A stretch of DNA of 64,000 nt from Styela clava (taxonomy: Eukaryota; Chordata; Ascidiacea; Stolidobranchia; Styelidae): assembly GCF_964204865.1 (NCBI RefSeq), contig NC_135261.1, positions 12,028,001-12,092,000 on the forward strand, given 5' to 3'. Within the stretch, counting starts at the first letter, position 1. Each line of letters starts with the position of its first letter. The notes beneath the pieces were generated by a model, which was not told the origin of the DNA, searched no databases, and saw nothing but the letters and a program-made list of their open reading frames with translations. The translations under genes and the position numbers were made by a program. Positions 24,443-36,400 of this stretch are shown here, one piece after another.

Positions 24443-27400
24443 ATGCTGATAAAGGCTGTAAATCGTCAGATACCTGGGTACACGAAAGGTGAGATTTTAC
24501 AATCATTTTTTTCAATAATATGTAAGCTATTTTAAGTGATTGAATATTGTTTTATTGCTATTTGACCATTGAAGCTTTTTTGGTATTCATACAAAACATT
24601 TAAGGTTTAAACTTTGCTAATCTATAGTATATTGGCAGTTTGCTATTGTTATGTGCAATTTTCCAGGTAGCGAAGATTCATGGTGTGGATCATATACGTT
24701 CATACATGGATCAGATCCACAGTTTGGATTTATAGATCTCATTAAAGGTGGAGGAGGTAATGTTTTCAATAATTCTTTTTTTTTTCTTAATTTTCTTTTT
24801 GGATAAGGTTGTATGGGTCAATACATTAGCTGATGTAATTTGCCAGTTGTTTTACTTTCCCGTCTCTATGCATATTCTAGAATATGAATTCTGACGTGAC
24901 CTCTTCAACGAATTTATTTGGGTATACAATGCTTTCTATGTCTCTTCTTTTGATAAATTAAAAATTAATCGATATAAGAAATAAAAGGCTTGCCTCTGCT
25001 AGTGTTGTTGTACCATAGAAGATAGAACCATATGCTTATTTCTGAATGTGCCATAGTATACAACTTACCGTAATTCATATTCTTCTTGGTATAATGCAGT
25101 GAATAATTCATTCAGTTAGGTTCTTTTAGTAAACAAAATCCACATGATCCTTGATTGCTCAAAAAATAGGTTTATTTTTTAGTTTGCCAGTGATCACCGC
25201 AATATGTTTTTATTCAGGCAAGAAATGGGATACAGAGATCAAGCTTCTCAAAGATGCAATATCAGCGATCAATAAAATGTCACCAAGACCTAAATTTTTC
25301 TTCATATGTGGTGATCTGATCGACGCATATCCGGGTATGCCGACAATCCCCAGCATTAAATAAATAACACTTTTAGTACTATGTGAAACATTTTATAATG
25401 GAAGTAACTCCATAAACCACTCTTACATGAGGATTCAACATAGATAGGAATTAAACGTCTATCTGAGATAATTAGTAATATGATAGATAGTACAGTTGGG
25501 CATGTTCTTAATCAGCTTCCAATAATTAAGCAGCGTACTCTCTCTGATATTTCGGTACTTCCATGGTGTGTGTACCAGGTTGGGGGAAAGACACAAATTA
25601 TTCTGATTTTCCTCATTTTAGTTCCATTTCAGGTACGGGGACTGTCTGTGTTAGCCAAGTGAATATACCCCCTGCCCATAGGATTCAGTCTCTTTACACA
25701 ACTTTATGTAAAGTAGGCGAACAAAATTAGTTACCTCCATATTTGGGTACACACGCTTCTGGAGCGCCGATATTTCTTTGTAGTAAAAAACTTTTGTCTT
25801 ATTTTTGTTATATTTTCAACCAGGTGTTGAACCGACTAACTCAGAACAGACTAAAGATATGATCAAAATTTTATCCGAGTGTGAAATTCCAATATTTGTG
25901 ATAAGTGGAAATCATGACATCGGAAACAAACCTACAACTTCTTCAATTGAACAGTACACAGAGCAATATGGCGATGATTTTTATAGTTTCTATGCAGGAG
26001 GTGTATTTTATATTGCATTAAACAGTCAATATTTTTATGAACCTGACGAATTACCACAACTTGCTAACGAACAAATGATATGGTTGGATGAGCAATTGCA
26101 AGAGTAAGTGAAGTTTGGTTTGTGTTACGTGTATACGTTGGAATCTTTATACTAATATGTAAGATTTTATTATGAAGTGGTCTAGTGCAGTGGTAAGCAA
26201 CCGTTTTAAGTGACGAACTGGTACATCCTGATCAAAACTTTGGCGGACCACCTTTATACAAATGGACTAAGCTTATGTAATATAGTACACGCGTGTGAAA
26301 ATTTACGTTGACAATATATTCAAAAAAGGTGATGCTGTGTCAGATCTCAATTTGTTTAGTGGTCATTAACAGTTTCCAATTCGGAGATATAGTTGACAGT
26401 GATACACGTAACGCGTTTCTTACCACCAGCCTGTAACAATGCCTGTATCGATATCTGGGTATTGCGTGATGTTCGTTTAGCAATAACTAATGTGTTGTGT
26501 TTGTCTGGTTTGCTGTTGGGTGATGTTTTTTTAGTCGTAGGGTTAGTGGTTAGATTGTAGAGGTGTTATTAAGCCCTAGACCGTTTTGTGTCACCTCACT
26601 GCGGACCGGCAATGGGCCGCGGCCCAGTGGTTGACGACCACTGGTCTAGTGGTTGGGAAACTTGTATAGACCTGACCTATGGACAATGTTGATGTAGCAG
26701 GTCGAATATGTATGATTCAAATCCCATACCCACTACACTACCTCTTGTGGGGTGTAATAAATTGGGTAGGCAGTGTTGAACTAGAAAAATTATTTATTTC
26801 TTCACATCTGATTGTAAACCATTTAATATAAAAACGTCACATATAATAACTGATTGAAACATGTTAAAAGCAAAACAGTATTTTGAGGGGGCCGAGAAGT
26901 GACGAGAGTCTTTAAAAGGGCACCACGGATCATGGGACCACAAGAACCACTGTTTTATACTCTATTAACAATTATTTTGTTTCCAGAGCGAAATCTAACC
27001 AAGATATAACTCACACTGTCGTCTTCATGCACATTCCACTATTTATCTCTGATCCTGATGAGAAGAATCAATACTTCAGCATACCACAACCATTAAGATC
27101 AACTTTATTAGAGAAATTTGCTGATGCAGGTGTAAGCATTGTATTCTCTGGCCACTATCACAGAAACGCAGGAGGATTTTGGAAAAAAGAGATTGATGGA
27201 AAAATGAAACAGGTAGATAAATTGGAATGGAGCCTCATAGTTTTCTTTGTATTATTGGATTCATTCAGAAAAATTTTTCATGAACGTCTCTTCTATCTAA
27301 ACATGAGGTAAAATCTGTATTGTATGGCTGTCCAAAAACAGTTTTTCAACATTACTGGCAGAAAATAAATTTTGCTTCATTACCTAATATAATGGCTATT

Positions 27401-27795
27401 GAGGTTAAATTAATATATAGAAGAGAATCTACACTAATTTTCTGGCCATCCTTAGTGAGTACTTTTGTGTAGTAAATGTTTTGGCACCATATTTTGCTCT
27501 GCCGACAATTGTCATAAGACACTGGCTAGGGTCAAATCAAATAGTCTTGTGAGATGCATTCCTGATCCATTTTTTTAGGGCATAAGACTAGTTGTTAACT
27601 GAATATGTTAGAAAGTTCATACTTTTCAATAATACCTAACTGCTATCACCGTGTCTGCAGATTGAGTGTGTTGTTACTTCGGCAATCGGAGCACAACTTG
27701 GAAAAGACAAATCAGGATTAAGTGTTGTCAAAGTATCACAACAATCAATTCAACAGAAATATTATGCCATTGAAGATATTCCTCTAACAAACTGA
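24443..27795 (+). CDS. CPPED1: CPPED1-like calcineurin-family metallophosphatase, six exons
   Basis: Exons: 24443-24488, 24667-24756, 25218-25334, 25824-26103, 26987-27212 and 27661-27795. They total 894 nt (297 aa; human CPPED1 is 314). All junctions are GT-AG and phases agree. Metallophosphoesterase motifs in order: GSDPQFG (Asp32), CGDL (Asp78), SGNHD (Asn114, His115), MHIPLF (His193) and SGHYHRNAGG (His234, His236). Together these form the two-metal site. The family is a cytosolic Ser/Thr phosphatase; human CPPED1 acts on AKT1. The N-terminus is short. An out-of-frame ATG at 24436, seven nt before the chosen ATG, would end at a TAG just after the first junction; only the 24443 frame continues into the domain. 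A complete hAT element lies in intron 4 (26188-26643). Confidence 0.92.
25621..25770 (-). repeat. Dispersed repeat family C, minus-strand copy
   Basis: It lies in CPPED1 intron 3. On the minus strand it contains GGCGCTCCAGAAGCGTGTGT, ACTAATTTTGTTCGCCTACT, AAAGTTGTGTAAAG and GGGCAGGG. The same blocks occur in order at 41601-41735 on the plus strand. Confidence 0.7.
26188..26643. mobile_element. Short non-autonomous hAT element (456 bp) in CPPED1 intron 4
   Basis: The left end CAGTGGTAAGCAACC and the right end GGTTGACGACCACTG are imperfect inverted repeats. The 8-bp GTCTAGTG is perfectly duplicated at 26180-26187 and 26644-26651. The interior has no transposase ORF. Confidence 0.88.
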
Positions 27796-27799
27796 TTTT

Positions 27800-28915
27800 T
27801 GTATTATAAACTGTTACTCTTGTGTTTAATGACTTCAATGTCACGACAAGAAATTATGGATTTTGAGTGTTTGTATTACTGAAAATTTATATGGATTATG
27901 AATTTTAGATGTACCGGTATATAATATTTTCTGGTGTTAGATGTTGAATAAGCTTTTACTTTTTAGCATTGTCAGCATACAAATGTCATGCACTAAAGGC
28001 CACAAAATAACTTGGCTATTTGAAAAAGCATATTTTATCAGAAATTTTTTCAATCTATTCTTATTTTATAAATGTTTTCTTCACTCCATAACCTGTGGTA
28101 CTGAATGTACTATTTTGTCGGTTGTCAACATTTTATTTTTTGACTTACAATCATTAGCAGTTTATTGCTACTTAATTTGTGTGACCTGAATTAATTGTTC
28201 CTTATATTGATATTTGAAAGTAAAATGTGTATTGCATATGCATATACCTGTTTTCATTTATACCTTCTTCATCAATACCATTTTTATCAAAACAAATCTC
28301 ATTTGCTGCAATATTTATAGTTTTATCAAATAACTATCTCATACATTGGTTTCTATTAAAAAAACGTTTTCTCCCCAGGTGATTGTTTGTTGCTCCACCC
28401 GCCTTCTGACCAATGAAATTTCAACCTATTTCATGGTATTTTGCTCACATCAAAAGAGCTTAGATTAATTATCTTTAATTTGCTTTTCTGTACCCTCTTT
28501 GAATTTGAATTCATGTAAAATCAGGTTTTCTGTATTATCTCTCAGTGCAATTCAGTCTCATTTATTGAATGCTTTCCATTGCATTGTTTTTGTCATTTTT
28601 TTCGATTTACAAACTAACTGTTGAATGTCTTTCCATATCCTAATTTGTTCATGATGTATGACTGGATCGAAATTATATTTGTAGTGTTTGGCCTCCCAGT
28701 TACTTGATCTATTCTGTATGTACTACAGTACTTTATTTTCATTTTCAAATCTGTATATAAAGGAAAATACTGAAGAATAGTATTCAATTGTGTGTTACTC
28801 AATTGGTTGTTTCACATGATACTATCCTTATACAATTTTATTTCGATCTTTCGTCTACAACACAAGTAAAAAAACACACAAAGGCAACTGAAAGATCAAA
28901 GAAAGAAACTGAAAG
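27800..28915. other. CPPED1 3' UTR and spacer
   Basis: AT-rich, with no supported coding exon. The ORF at 27941-28189 has no known domain. An ATTAAA near 28356 is a weak poly(A) candidate. Confidence 0.35.
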
Positions 28916-29253
28916 GCGCGGCGGTGTGGCTCAACGGGCTAAGCGTTAGGAATACGCTCGCCACCGCACCTCTAATTACTCTGCGTGGGTTCGCAGGTTC
29001 GAATCCCATGCAGGGATGGTTATGTGCGAGAGGATTGCTGGACTCCTCGCCGTCGTTGGGTGGTTCACGTAACCGCTGGTCGGTTACGGCTTCCTCCACC
29101 ACCAAGTCCATGCTTCCGAAAACAAACAATATAACTAATCCCATACCCGACTTGGAATGGTAACCGGACGAGAGGCCGTGGTTCGCCATATGAATAAGCC
29201 GTCTTATCGGCTTTCCTCTCCCCCGGGATAAATATGTAAATCCTATCCTAAGA
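28916..29253 (+). repeat. tRNA-derived SINE, full-length copy
   Basis: The head resembles a tRNA, with an A box (GTGTGGCTCAACGGGCTAAG) and a B box (GGTTCGAATCC, about 28998). The body contains GTGCGAGAGGATTGCTGGAC, CGCTGGTCGGTTACGGCTTC and CCCATACCCGAC. The 3' end is CTCTCCCCCGGGATAAATAT. It is the best copy of five in this window. A promoter-bearing head with a shared non-tRNA body defines a Pol III SINE. No protein-coding meaning is likely for the ORFs that cross it. Confidence 0.88.
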
Positions 29254-30047
29254 TCGGGAAAATGGGCAAAACCTATATAAAGGTTTATAACGAACGCTGT
29301 AACCAGCGCCTGTGCCCATTCACCCACACAAGTGAAAACACGACAATCACACCAGACTAAATTAATGAACAGAGTACATGATCACGAGAAAATAAATTTC
29401 ACGGGCGAAGCCTACTTGTAATGTAAATAATTTTGATGAGTGAAAGTCGTGAACAATACAAAAACATTTAGAAGTTACGTGACGGTGCCTGTGCCGGAAT
29501 GCGAATACCAATAATATCAATTAATTGATTAGCTGCTGTTTTTTTGTAAACAAATTAAGCTAAAAAGTAAACAACAAACATAAATACACGAAAACTAGTT
29601 TCGGGCGTTGCTTCTAATGTTACAAAAATGGTTCGAATTCGTAGAAATTGGAGTAAATGATTTTAGTCTTTGCAACGTCCAACATTGCGGTGCTTCCATC
29701 CTGCTGTCTTGAGCATCGATTGTTCCTATGAATTATTTCTCTCGCATGAATTTACCGACCATTTCAGTGCCGACAGCTAAGTCGATTATTTCTGTTTCCT
29801 CGAAGTCCCTCAGATTCAATCACTTGATACAAATGATCAACGCAAATCTTTTCAAAGAAGCTCCAATGTATAAAAGATATACACAAGCTAGCTTGTCTGT
29901 ATGTCTTTATTCAATCCTGTGTGTCCGGTTTTCCAAGTTACTGGTATAAGTTACATTCAAAATATTCAATCCATGGTCGATGCGAGCATTTAAAATTAAA
30001 ATGTCTTGTCATAATGTAAGTCGAGATTATAATTCCGATTACTAAAA
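29254..30047. other. Intergenic, nothing recognised
   Basis: The ORF at 29728-29949 has no motif. No RNA gene or transposon end was identified. Confidence 0.35.
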
Positions 30048-30426
30048 TTAGGGTTACCATATTTTTGTGACCTCAAAGTGGGACGCCTCCAAAGACCAAA
30101 GCTGTGATTTTTTTTCAACTCTAAATTTCACCGATTTTAGATTAGGGGCCAACATTTAAAACCATCCCAGATGGCTTCGTTGATCATATTGTCGAGAGTT
30201 CATGCGCTGTATGTCTAATTATCTGTTCCAGTTCAAAAAATAGAAAAGAATTTACGTTAGCGTTAAGCACCATTTTGGCGTACAGGGCTTACGCGTAACA
30301 AACTGTAGCAATTAACCGCTAACAATGTAACGAGGCAAACAAAACCACGCATTCAAATTCAGTAAGTAGACTACCGGTACGCCATACACGGCATACAGCA
30401 ACAACAGTATCGAGAACATGCTATTT

Positions 30427-32128
30427 CAGGGTGGTCAAACTGCGGTCCACGGGCCAGCGGCGGTCCGCAATACAATTTTAGCGTACACTACTAAACCATC
30501 GGTAGATATTTGTATTTATTTGCAGAACAATTTTGATTTTCAAACTATTCCGACTGGGAATAGTCCTTTTCCTAATCCTGATGTCGAGATTGAGGTTTGT
30601 TAAAATCACATCATTTTAATAGTTGTATCCATGAACGTCAAGATGATGCCTATATGGGAATGACGGCCTATGAACGGTAAATAGAGGAGGAATTGTCTTG
30701 TGCGGACAGGACCAAGCCGATGAGCTCAAGTGACTCCTCATCAGGGTTGCCAGATCCCTGATCGATCAAAAAAAGCCAAATCAAGACACAAAAAAAGCCA
30801 ACAATTTTACCAAGTACAAAAGCCCCATGATTAGTCAGATTTTAAGCCCTTGGCAACGTACTGATGATGATGATGATGATGAAGACGTAAAGCCATCATG
30901 TCATTCAGTGAGGCACACAAATAGAAAGTAAAGTTCCTATAGAACTGTAGAAGGTGAAATAAATATCAAGTGGACAGAATTATTTTACCATTCAATATAT
31001 AAGACAGGGTGCCGCTTAAGCATGTAATATACCTACATGTTTCTACTTAAACTTGCAATATACCTTAAAAAATTCTCTCTATATTGTATCTTACTATAGA
31101 AAAAATTTAACTTTTCAAATTTATAAACCATCAATTTTATTAAAAAATTATCTAACGCCGTGCCGCTAACAGGTGGACCACTGATATCTAATTCAGTAAT
31201 TTTAGCGTAGTTAATCACATCGTTCGCGAGACTAAATTTTGATTACTGCAATTGCAGAATTAAACTAGAGCTCACATAAACTATATCAGGCATAATGAAA
31301 ATTGAGTTATACAATTACTTTTTGGAAAAAAACTGACAAATAACACGCAAAACTATAAAAACCAGGCAATGTTTACAACCCCGCTTGAACATCTGTCTGA
31401 GCAGCTGCAGAAACTGCAATTATTTCTTATTGGGTAGGGTTAAGAGTTACTGTAACAAACAAGGGAATCGATGCTCCAGGAAAGCCTGATGTTAAGTAGC
31501 TAAGTACAGGTAATAGACTATTGTTCAGTTGTTGAACACTAAATATTGTATTTCATATGATTTTAATAATAGACACTAGAATAGACTTGAAAAAAAGCCA
31601 AACGGAAATTCTGACTCCAAACGCGTTTGAAAAAAGCGGGAGCTGACTTTGCGCCGCGCTATCCATTTTTTTTTTATCTGTGTATGAGGTCCCAAACTCC
31701 CAACTCATACGGACTTTGTTGTTTTTCGACGGTAACACTAAACCTGCTCACGCTACAAGAAATAAATATTTTTAAATATAACAATTTGTCATACAATGAA
31801 TGCAGTAAAAAGGTGACCGAAACTAAACTGAGAGCAAATGTCTTTTCTTACCCACAGTGTCTGGTGTGTTATAATTTAAGCGACATTACAAAACCAAACA
31901 CGAGAAAAGATACCGAAAATACCATGATATTTCTCGGGAAGCAATTTTGAAATAAGTAAGTGTTTTATATAGTTTCCTATAAAAACTGATTAGAACGGTA
32001 AACTCTCATTCTTAAATATATTTAAAGTGAGTAAACCCGTGATTTTTTTGATCATTTTTGGGTTTTCTCCTACTGCGACCAGCGAGACCTCAAAAGTTTT
32101 TGCGGCCCTGCAACCTTGGACCACCCTG
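30427..32128. mobile_element. Inner non-autonomous hAT element (1.70 kb)
   Basis: The left end is CAGGGTGGTCAAACTGCGG and the right end, reverse-complemented, is CAGGGTGGTCCAAGGTTGC. Flanks are TGCTATTT (30419-30426) and TGCTAATT (32129-32136), 7 of 8 identical, as expected for an aged hAT target duplication. It contains a copy of dispersed repeat B (30742-30920) and a (GAT)n tract near 30867. No transposase is visible. Confidence 0.78.
30742..30920 (+). repeat. Dispersed repeat family B, copy 2
   Basis: It begins CAGGGTTGCCAGATCCCTGA and shares several ordered blocks with 20301-20480. It sits inside the inner hAT, so it was either part of that element or inserted later. Confidence 0.65.
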
Positions 32129-32304
32129 TGCTAATTGGTAATGTTCTTGCAATACGCTTACTGGCTGGACGCCAAAGCGATAGGCTACTTTTGGCTTTTT
32201 TTGTTGGGACGCCGGGACAAGATGTTGAAAAGTGTGACTGTTCCGCCTAAAACGGTACGTATGGTAAGCCTAACTAAAATGAAAGATTGCTATTCTAAAA
32301 TAAC

Positions 32305-32625
32305 ATGATATACGTGTTAAACTGCCAACTTAATTATACAGTACAGCGAATAATGGTTAATAAGGTGTCGAGTTGCCACATTCAATATCTGAATATGCTT
32401 GTCACGAAGTCTGTCGGGAAACTTGGGACTTTCTGTTGTAACCCCAAAATTCCTCTTGTAGTTAACGGTCAACAAATAGTACATTTTGGGAATGTGAAAA
32501 ACAAATGTGTGCTCATCCCAAATTTTGTTAAAGTTGGGGATATTCACATACCGATTCGTGTTTTCAGCTTGTCAGAACTGCGACAGTATGATGCTGGCAA
32601 CATGCGAGCAGGGCCAGCTAAATAA
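32305..32625 (+). CDS. Unrecognised 106-aa ORF between two transposons
   Basis: This is an open frame of 107 codons, with a C-terminal half of ordinary composition (VVNGQQIVHFGNVKNKC, then IPNFVKVGDIHIPIRVFSLS). I do not recognise a family. It lies between the nested transposon (ends 32273) and the MITE (starts 32739). It may be a fragment of a transposon-borne or retroposed gene, or chance. Confidence 0.2.
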   Translation: MIYVLNCQLNYTVQRIMVNKVSSCHIQYLNMLVTKSVGKLGTFCCNPKIPLVVNGQQIVHFGNVKNKCVLIPNFVKVGDIHIPIRVFSLSELRQYDAGNMRAGPAK

Positions 32626-32738
32626 AACCATTTTTTTGCTGAGAGAAACATTCACATCATAAACATGCATTGTTATGCAGTCTCTGTTCACTTCACATCA
32701 AACTTGCTGAAAAAATGATGATAAGTTAATGTCACAAC

Positions 32739-33151
32739 TAGGGCTGGGCATTCCGAATCGAATATTCGAATCGAATCGAATATGAAATTATTCGAATCGG
32801 TTCAGAGCAAAATTTCGAATCGCCGCCATCTTGATTTTTTCCTTTCGCCAATGGTCGAGATAAATTTCTCAATTTTTTCTATTGAAGCCATATTTTTTCA
32901 ACGATATTCTGACATATGACTCTTTTCTGTAGTGAGTTATTGATGAAAACGTGTTTTTTATTGTGTGTGAACGCACAGCAATCTGCCTGAGCGATGTATT
33001 CTATGTTTTTAGTAATTTATGTGTCTGGGGAACCTAATACAATAAGAAGGTTACATACAATTTTATATCTCCCAAGTATTCGAAATTCGATTCGAAAAAA
33101 TTATTCGATTCGATTCTGAAATCATCAGGTATTCGAAAATACCCAGCCCTA
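32739..33151. mobile_element. MITE (413 bp) with ATTCGAAT arms, hAT-type TSD
   Basis: The left end TAGGGCTGGGCATTC pairs with the right end ACCCAGCCCTA (ten perfect terminal bases). The 8-bp GTCACAAC flanks both sides (32731-32738 and 33152-33159). Subterminal arms carry repeated palindromic ATTCGAAT/GAATCGAAT units at 32756-32800 and 33078-33137, which could form large cruciforms or bind transposase. Confidence 0.85.
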
Positions 33152-33428
33152 GTCACAACTCACAAAATAGCGCTAGAGTGCAAGTTACTATGAACTGACT
33201 TCGAGCTTTGAGTATGAATCTATGATGCCGACAGTCAGCGGACTCGCCCAAGCGGGTGTTTGTCGCTCTCTCGCTTTTGTTTATATCTGTGGTTAATCTA
33301 GTTATTATGTTCTTAGTGATGTAGCGCTGCTTTAAAGTTTATAAATAATGCTAGAGGATGATTCCCGATGATGTTATTTTCTATATTTTACTTGAATATG
33401 TAACTACTTTTGTTCTAGTTGAATAATA

Positions 33429-36400
33429 ATGTCGGATAGCCACCCTAGTTTAAACGCGTCAGAAGAGGAGGATGAGTTTGTTTCTCATTCAACGGATTTA
33501 CCGTCTTTCAAAGGAATTTTATCTAAATGGACAAATTACATACATGGATGGCAAGACAGGTAAAAATATTTCAGAATTCGGGGTGTCATAGCCAGTTTGC
33601 CATCACTTTCAGACTTCTGGACTTTGGGTTTATTACAGTTTTTATTAAGTCCGTTAATTGAAAAAATAAAATAGGTGTCGTGATCATTCAATTGATCATT
33701 CAATTCAACACTCTTTAGTCGGCTATGGGATAAAACAGTACTGCAGTATGAGGTTTAGTGAAGTATACGCACAGCTCTGTAACTGCTTAAGGATGTGATG
33801 TGAAATTCAAACGTAAAGAGATCGAACTCACACCCATATTGTTTTGAAACGTTGTCTTACAATCATAGAAAAGGTGGACGACTCACCTGTCCTCTTGTGA
33901 GTCGAGTTGTCCGAGTCCTCTATGTCCTATGCGTTTAGCCTATTTTGTTCATGCAAGACGGACTAGAAAAAATGTTAGAAAAAAATGAAAATTTGTTTTG
34001 TATTTCCAGACCATTTTTGTTTGGTGTTATTTAAGCACTTGCAGTATTCTTTTCACACCACAATTGTGTTTAGAGGTATTTAAGCAGTTAACGCCATTTG
34101 CTTCACGAGACCCAGGATAAGTTAGCCTGTTATATAATTCAGATGCATCGACTTGCTGGCTTGATGGTGGAGGAATCAGTTTTAGCAGTTGTTCATTAAT
34201 CAAATATTTTTGTTTATTCTTTTTCAATATAATTTTTGTTCCAGATATGTAACATGTGGAGATGGAACTTTGAGTTATTACAGATCAGCGAATGAAACAG
34301 AATATGGATGTAGAGGATCTATGAGTTTAGCCAAAGCAGCCGTTTCGGTAACATATTCTTAGATTTTTTTTTATGTCAATAACAATTATTATAAATAAAA
34401 TGATATGACTGATAGTGCATTGTTCATTTTTGGGTCGATATAATTATGGTTTGAAGGCAGTGCAATGATTTCCACTTCAGTATAGAATGTTTATTCTATA
34501 TGATTGAATATCTACCCTGACCTTTGGGAGAAATGTGTTTGAACAAAAGTTCATGACAATAGATAATTGATATGGTCAGCTAACATAAAGCATTACTGCT
34601 GTACAACAACACTATATGTTTAAATATTGGTAAATGTTCGTCATGTTTATGTTACCTTATCACTTTTCTTGACACAACCCTTTATATCAGTGTTCTTGGA
34701 CACAATCAAATAGGCACAATCAAATGTTTTCGCCCACTCAGAAAATAAAATTAAAATAAAGTATAATTTAATGATGCAGAAAATATTGAAAAATGATTAA
34801 AATTGACAATACTTTTAATAAGACAGATGTGCTTGCACTTTTTCACACAAAACATTGAATAATAGCTCAATTTCACCGATAGGTTGTTTTAGTTCTAGTT
34901 CCAAATCTTCAAATTTGATCGATATTTTCTGTCTCAACTGGGGGGGTCTGTCTCAACATAAGTTGGTGTCAAAAAAGATTTTACCGCCTACTCTATTGAG
35001 CCCTATAGCAACTCACCGAGAGGTCTAGACTTGCAGTTTGAAAAAGCCCTGCTCTAGGTCATAATAGCTATATAATTCACAAATCAAAATTTTGCAATCC
35101 ACCAATTTAGCTTGTCAAACATACTCATTCAAAATGTATAAACAGTTGGCACAGAATGATGCAATGCATGTCACATACAAGTTTCACAGACGTTTAAATT
35201 ATTCAACATTTTCCTAATTACTTATTCTGTGCTGTGATTTTAATAACAGGATGTGATTTTGTGTATTGCAATGTTAGTGCCAGACATCTGGGTGTTAGAG
35301 AGTCTTGTATCAATGTAACTAGCAGATGTTATTACTTTTACTGCTTCTCTACCCTACCATTTCAGACTTTGAAGTTTTCTCATTATGTTTACTTTTTAAT
35401 GGCATGATATTCATGGCGAAATATATATATTCGCCAGATCGCAAGCCACTCGACGAGCATCCAACATTTATTTCCTATTTCTTTAGGGGGCTGGGCCAGT
35501 TAGATAAGCCGCATTATTTACTTTATATTGGCATGCGTTACTTTTATGATATGTTCAATTCTTTTCCTATTTAGGTTAAATATCATTTGTATTTATTTTT
35601 TAAATACTGTTTTAGCCCTCCTGCGTTGGGGAGGCCAGGGTTACTGGCGATGTACCGAAAATAAAAGTACTTTAAGCCTGGTTAAGATTCCATTAATAGA
35701 TTCCATCTTCTGATATTTGTTATATTCGAGATGAAAATCTTCTATTCTCTGTTTGACATTCTGTATTGTTCTTTATTGGACACATAGTGGACATAACGAT
35801 CGTTACAATATTATGTTGTTTTTATTGTTCTTGTTGTTTGACACAGTATAACACACCTAGTGGAAATATTAAAAAAACGCTTTTCTCTTAGAATACTGGA
35901 CCAATTGCTTGAAATTTTCAGGGGTTGAAGATAAAATTTTTCCCCAGAAGGCTATTACTCTTATTCATTTTAAATATTTCTGTTAGCTCTGTGAGATTTG
36001 TTTTTGTTTGCTATGACGTCATTAAACGTTCTGCGGACATCGGACGACATTTTGTGTCCTACTGTACTGCTTCGATTGGTGTGAATATATTTGTAGACTG
36101 TGATCTGACCCTGACGGTACGGTAAACCGTACTGTACTGCGAACAGACGTGTCCATATATTTGGGCGTAGCTCTCTTGTTTTGTTGTGTACTTGCATTCA
36201 ATTTTAAAATTATTTCAATGCTTTAACATTCCGTAAATGTATTCAACAAAATGAATTTTTTTAAAAATATTCTTCACCTTTATTTGATACACTCAGTATT
36301 ATTCTGCCCTACACAGTATATTTTTAATTGATCCTTTATATTTTGAATGGAATTGTTTGTCGGACATATTCAGTATTCTATTGGTAAATAATTCCTAGTC

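Larger units (their letters stand above)
30048..32273. mobile_element. Outer DNA element interrupted by an inner hAT
   Basis: The left terminus TTAGGGTTACCATA (30048-30061) matches the right terminus, which in reverse complement reads TTAGGCTTACCATACG (ending 32273). CTAAAA flanks both ends (30042-30047 and 32274-32279). Inside the ends are GTGGGACGCC and GGGACGCCGGGAC arms. The middle is occupied by the inner element at 30427-32128, leaving outer parts of about 0.38 kb and 0.14 kb. Confidence 0.6.

Noticed and set aside
28896-29327. 143-codon minus-strand ORF and 79-codon plus-strand ORF
   Set aside because: Both cross the SINE copy. The frame is open by chance, and similar peptides appear in the SINE at 17408-17670.
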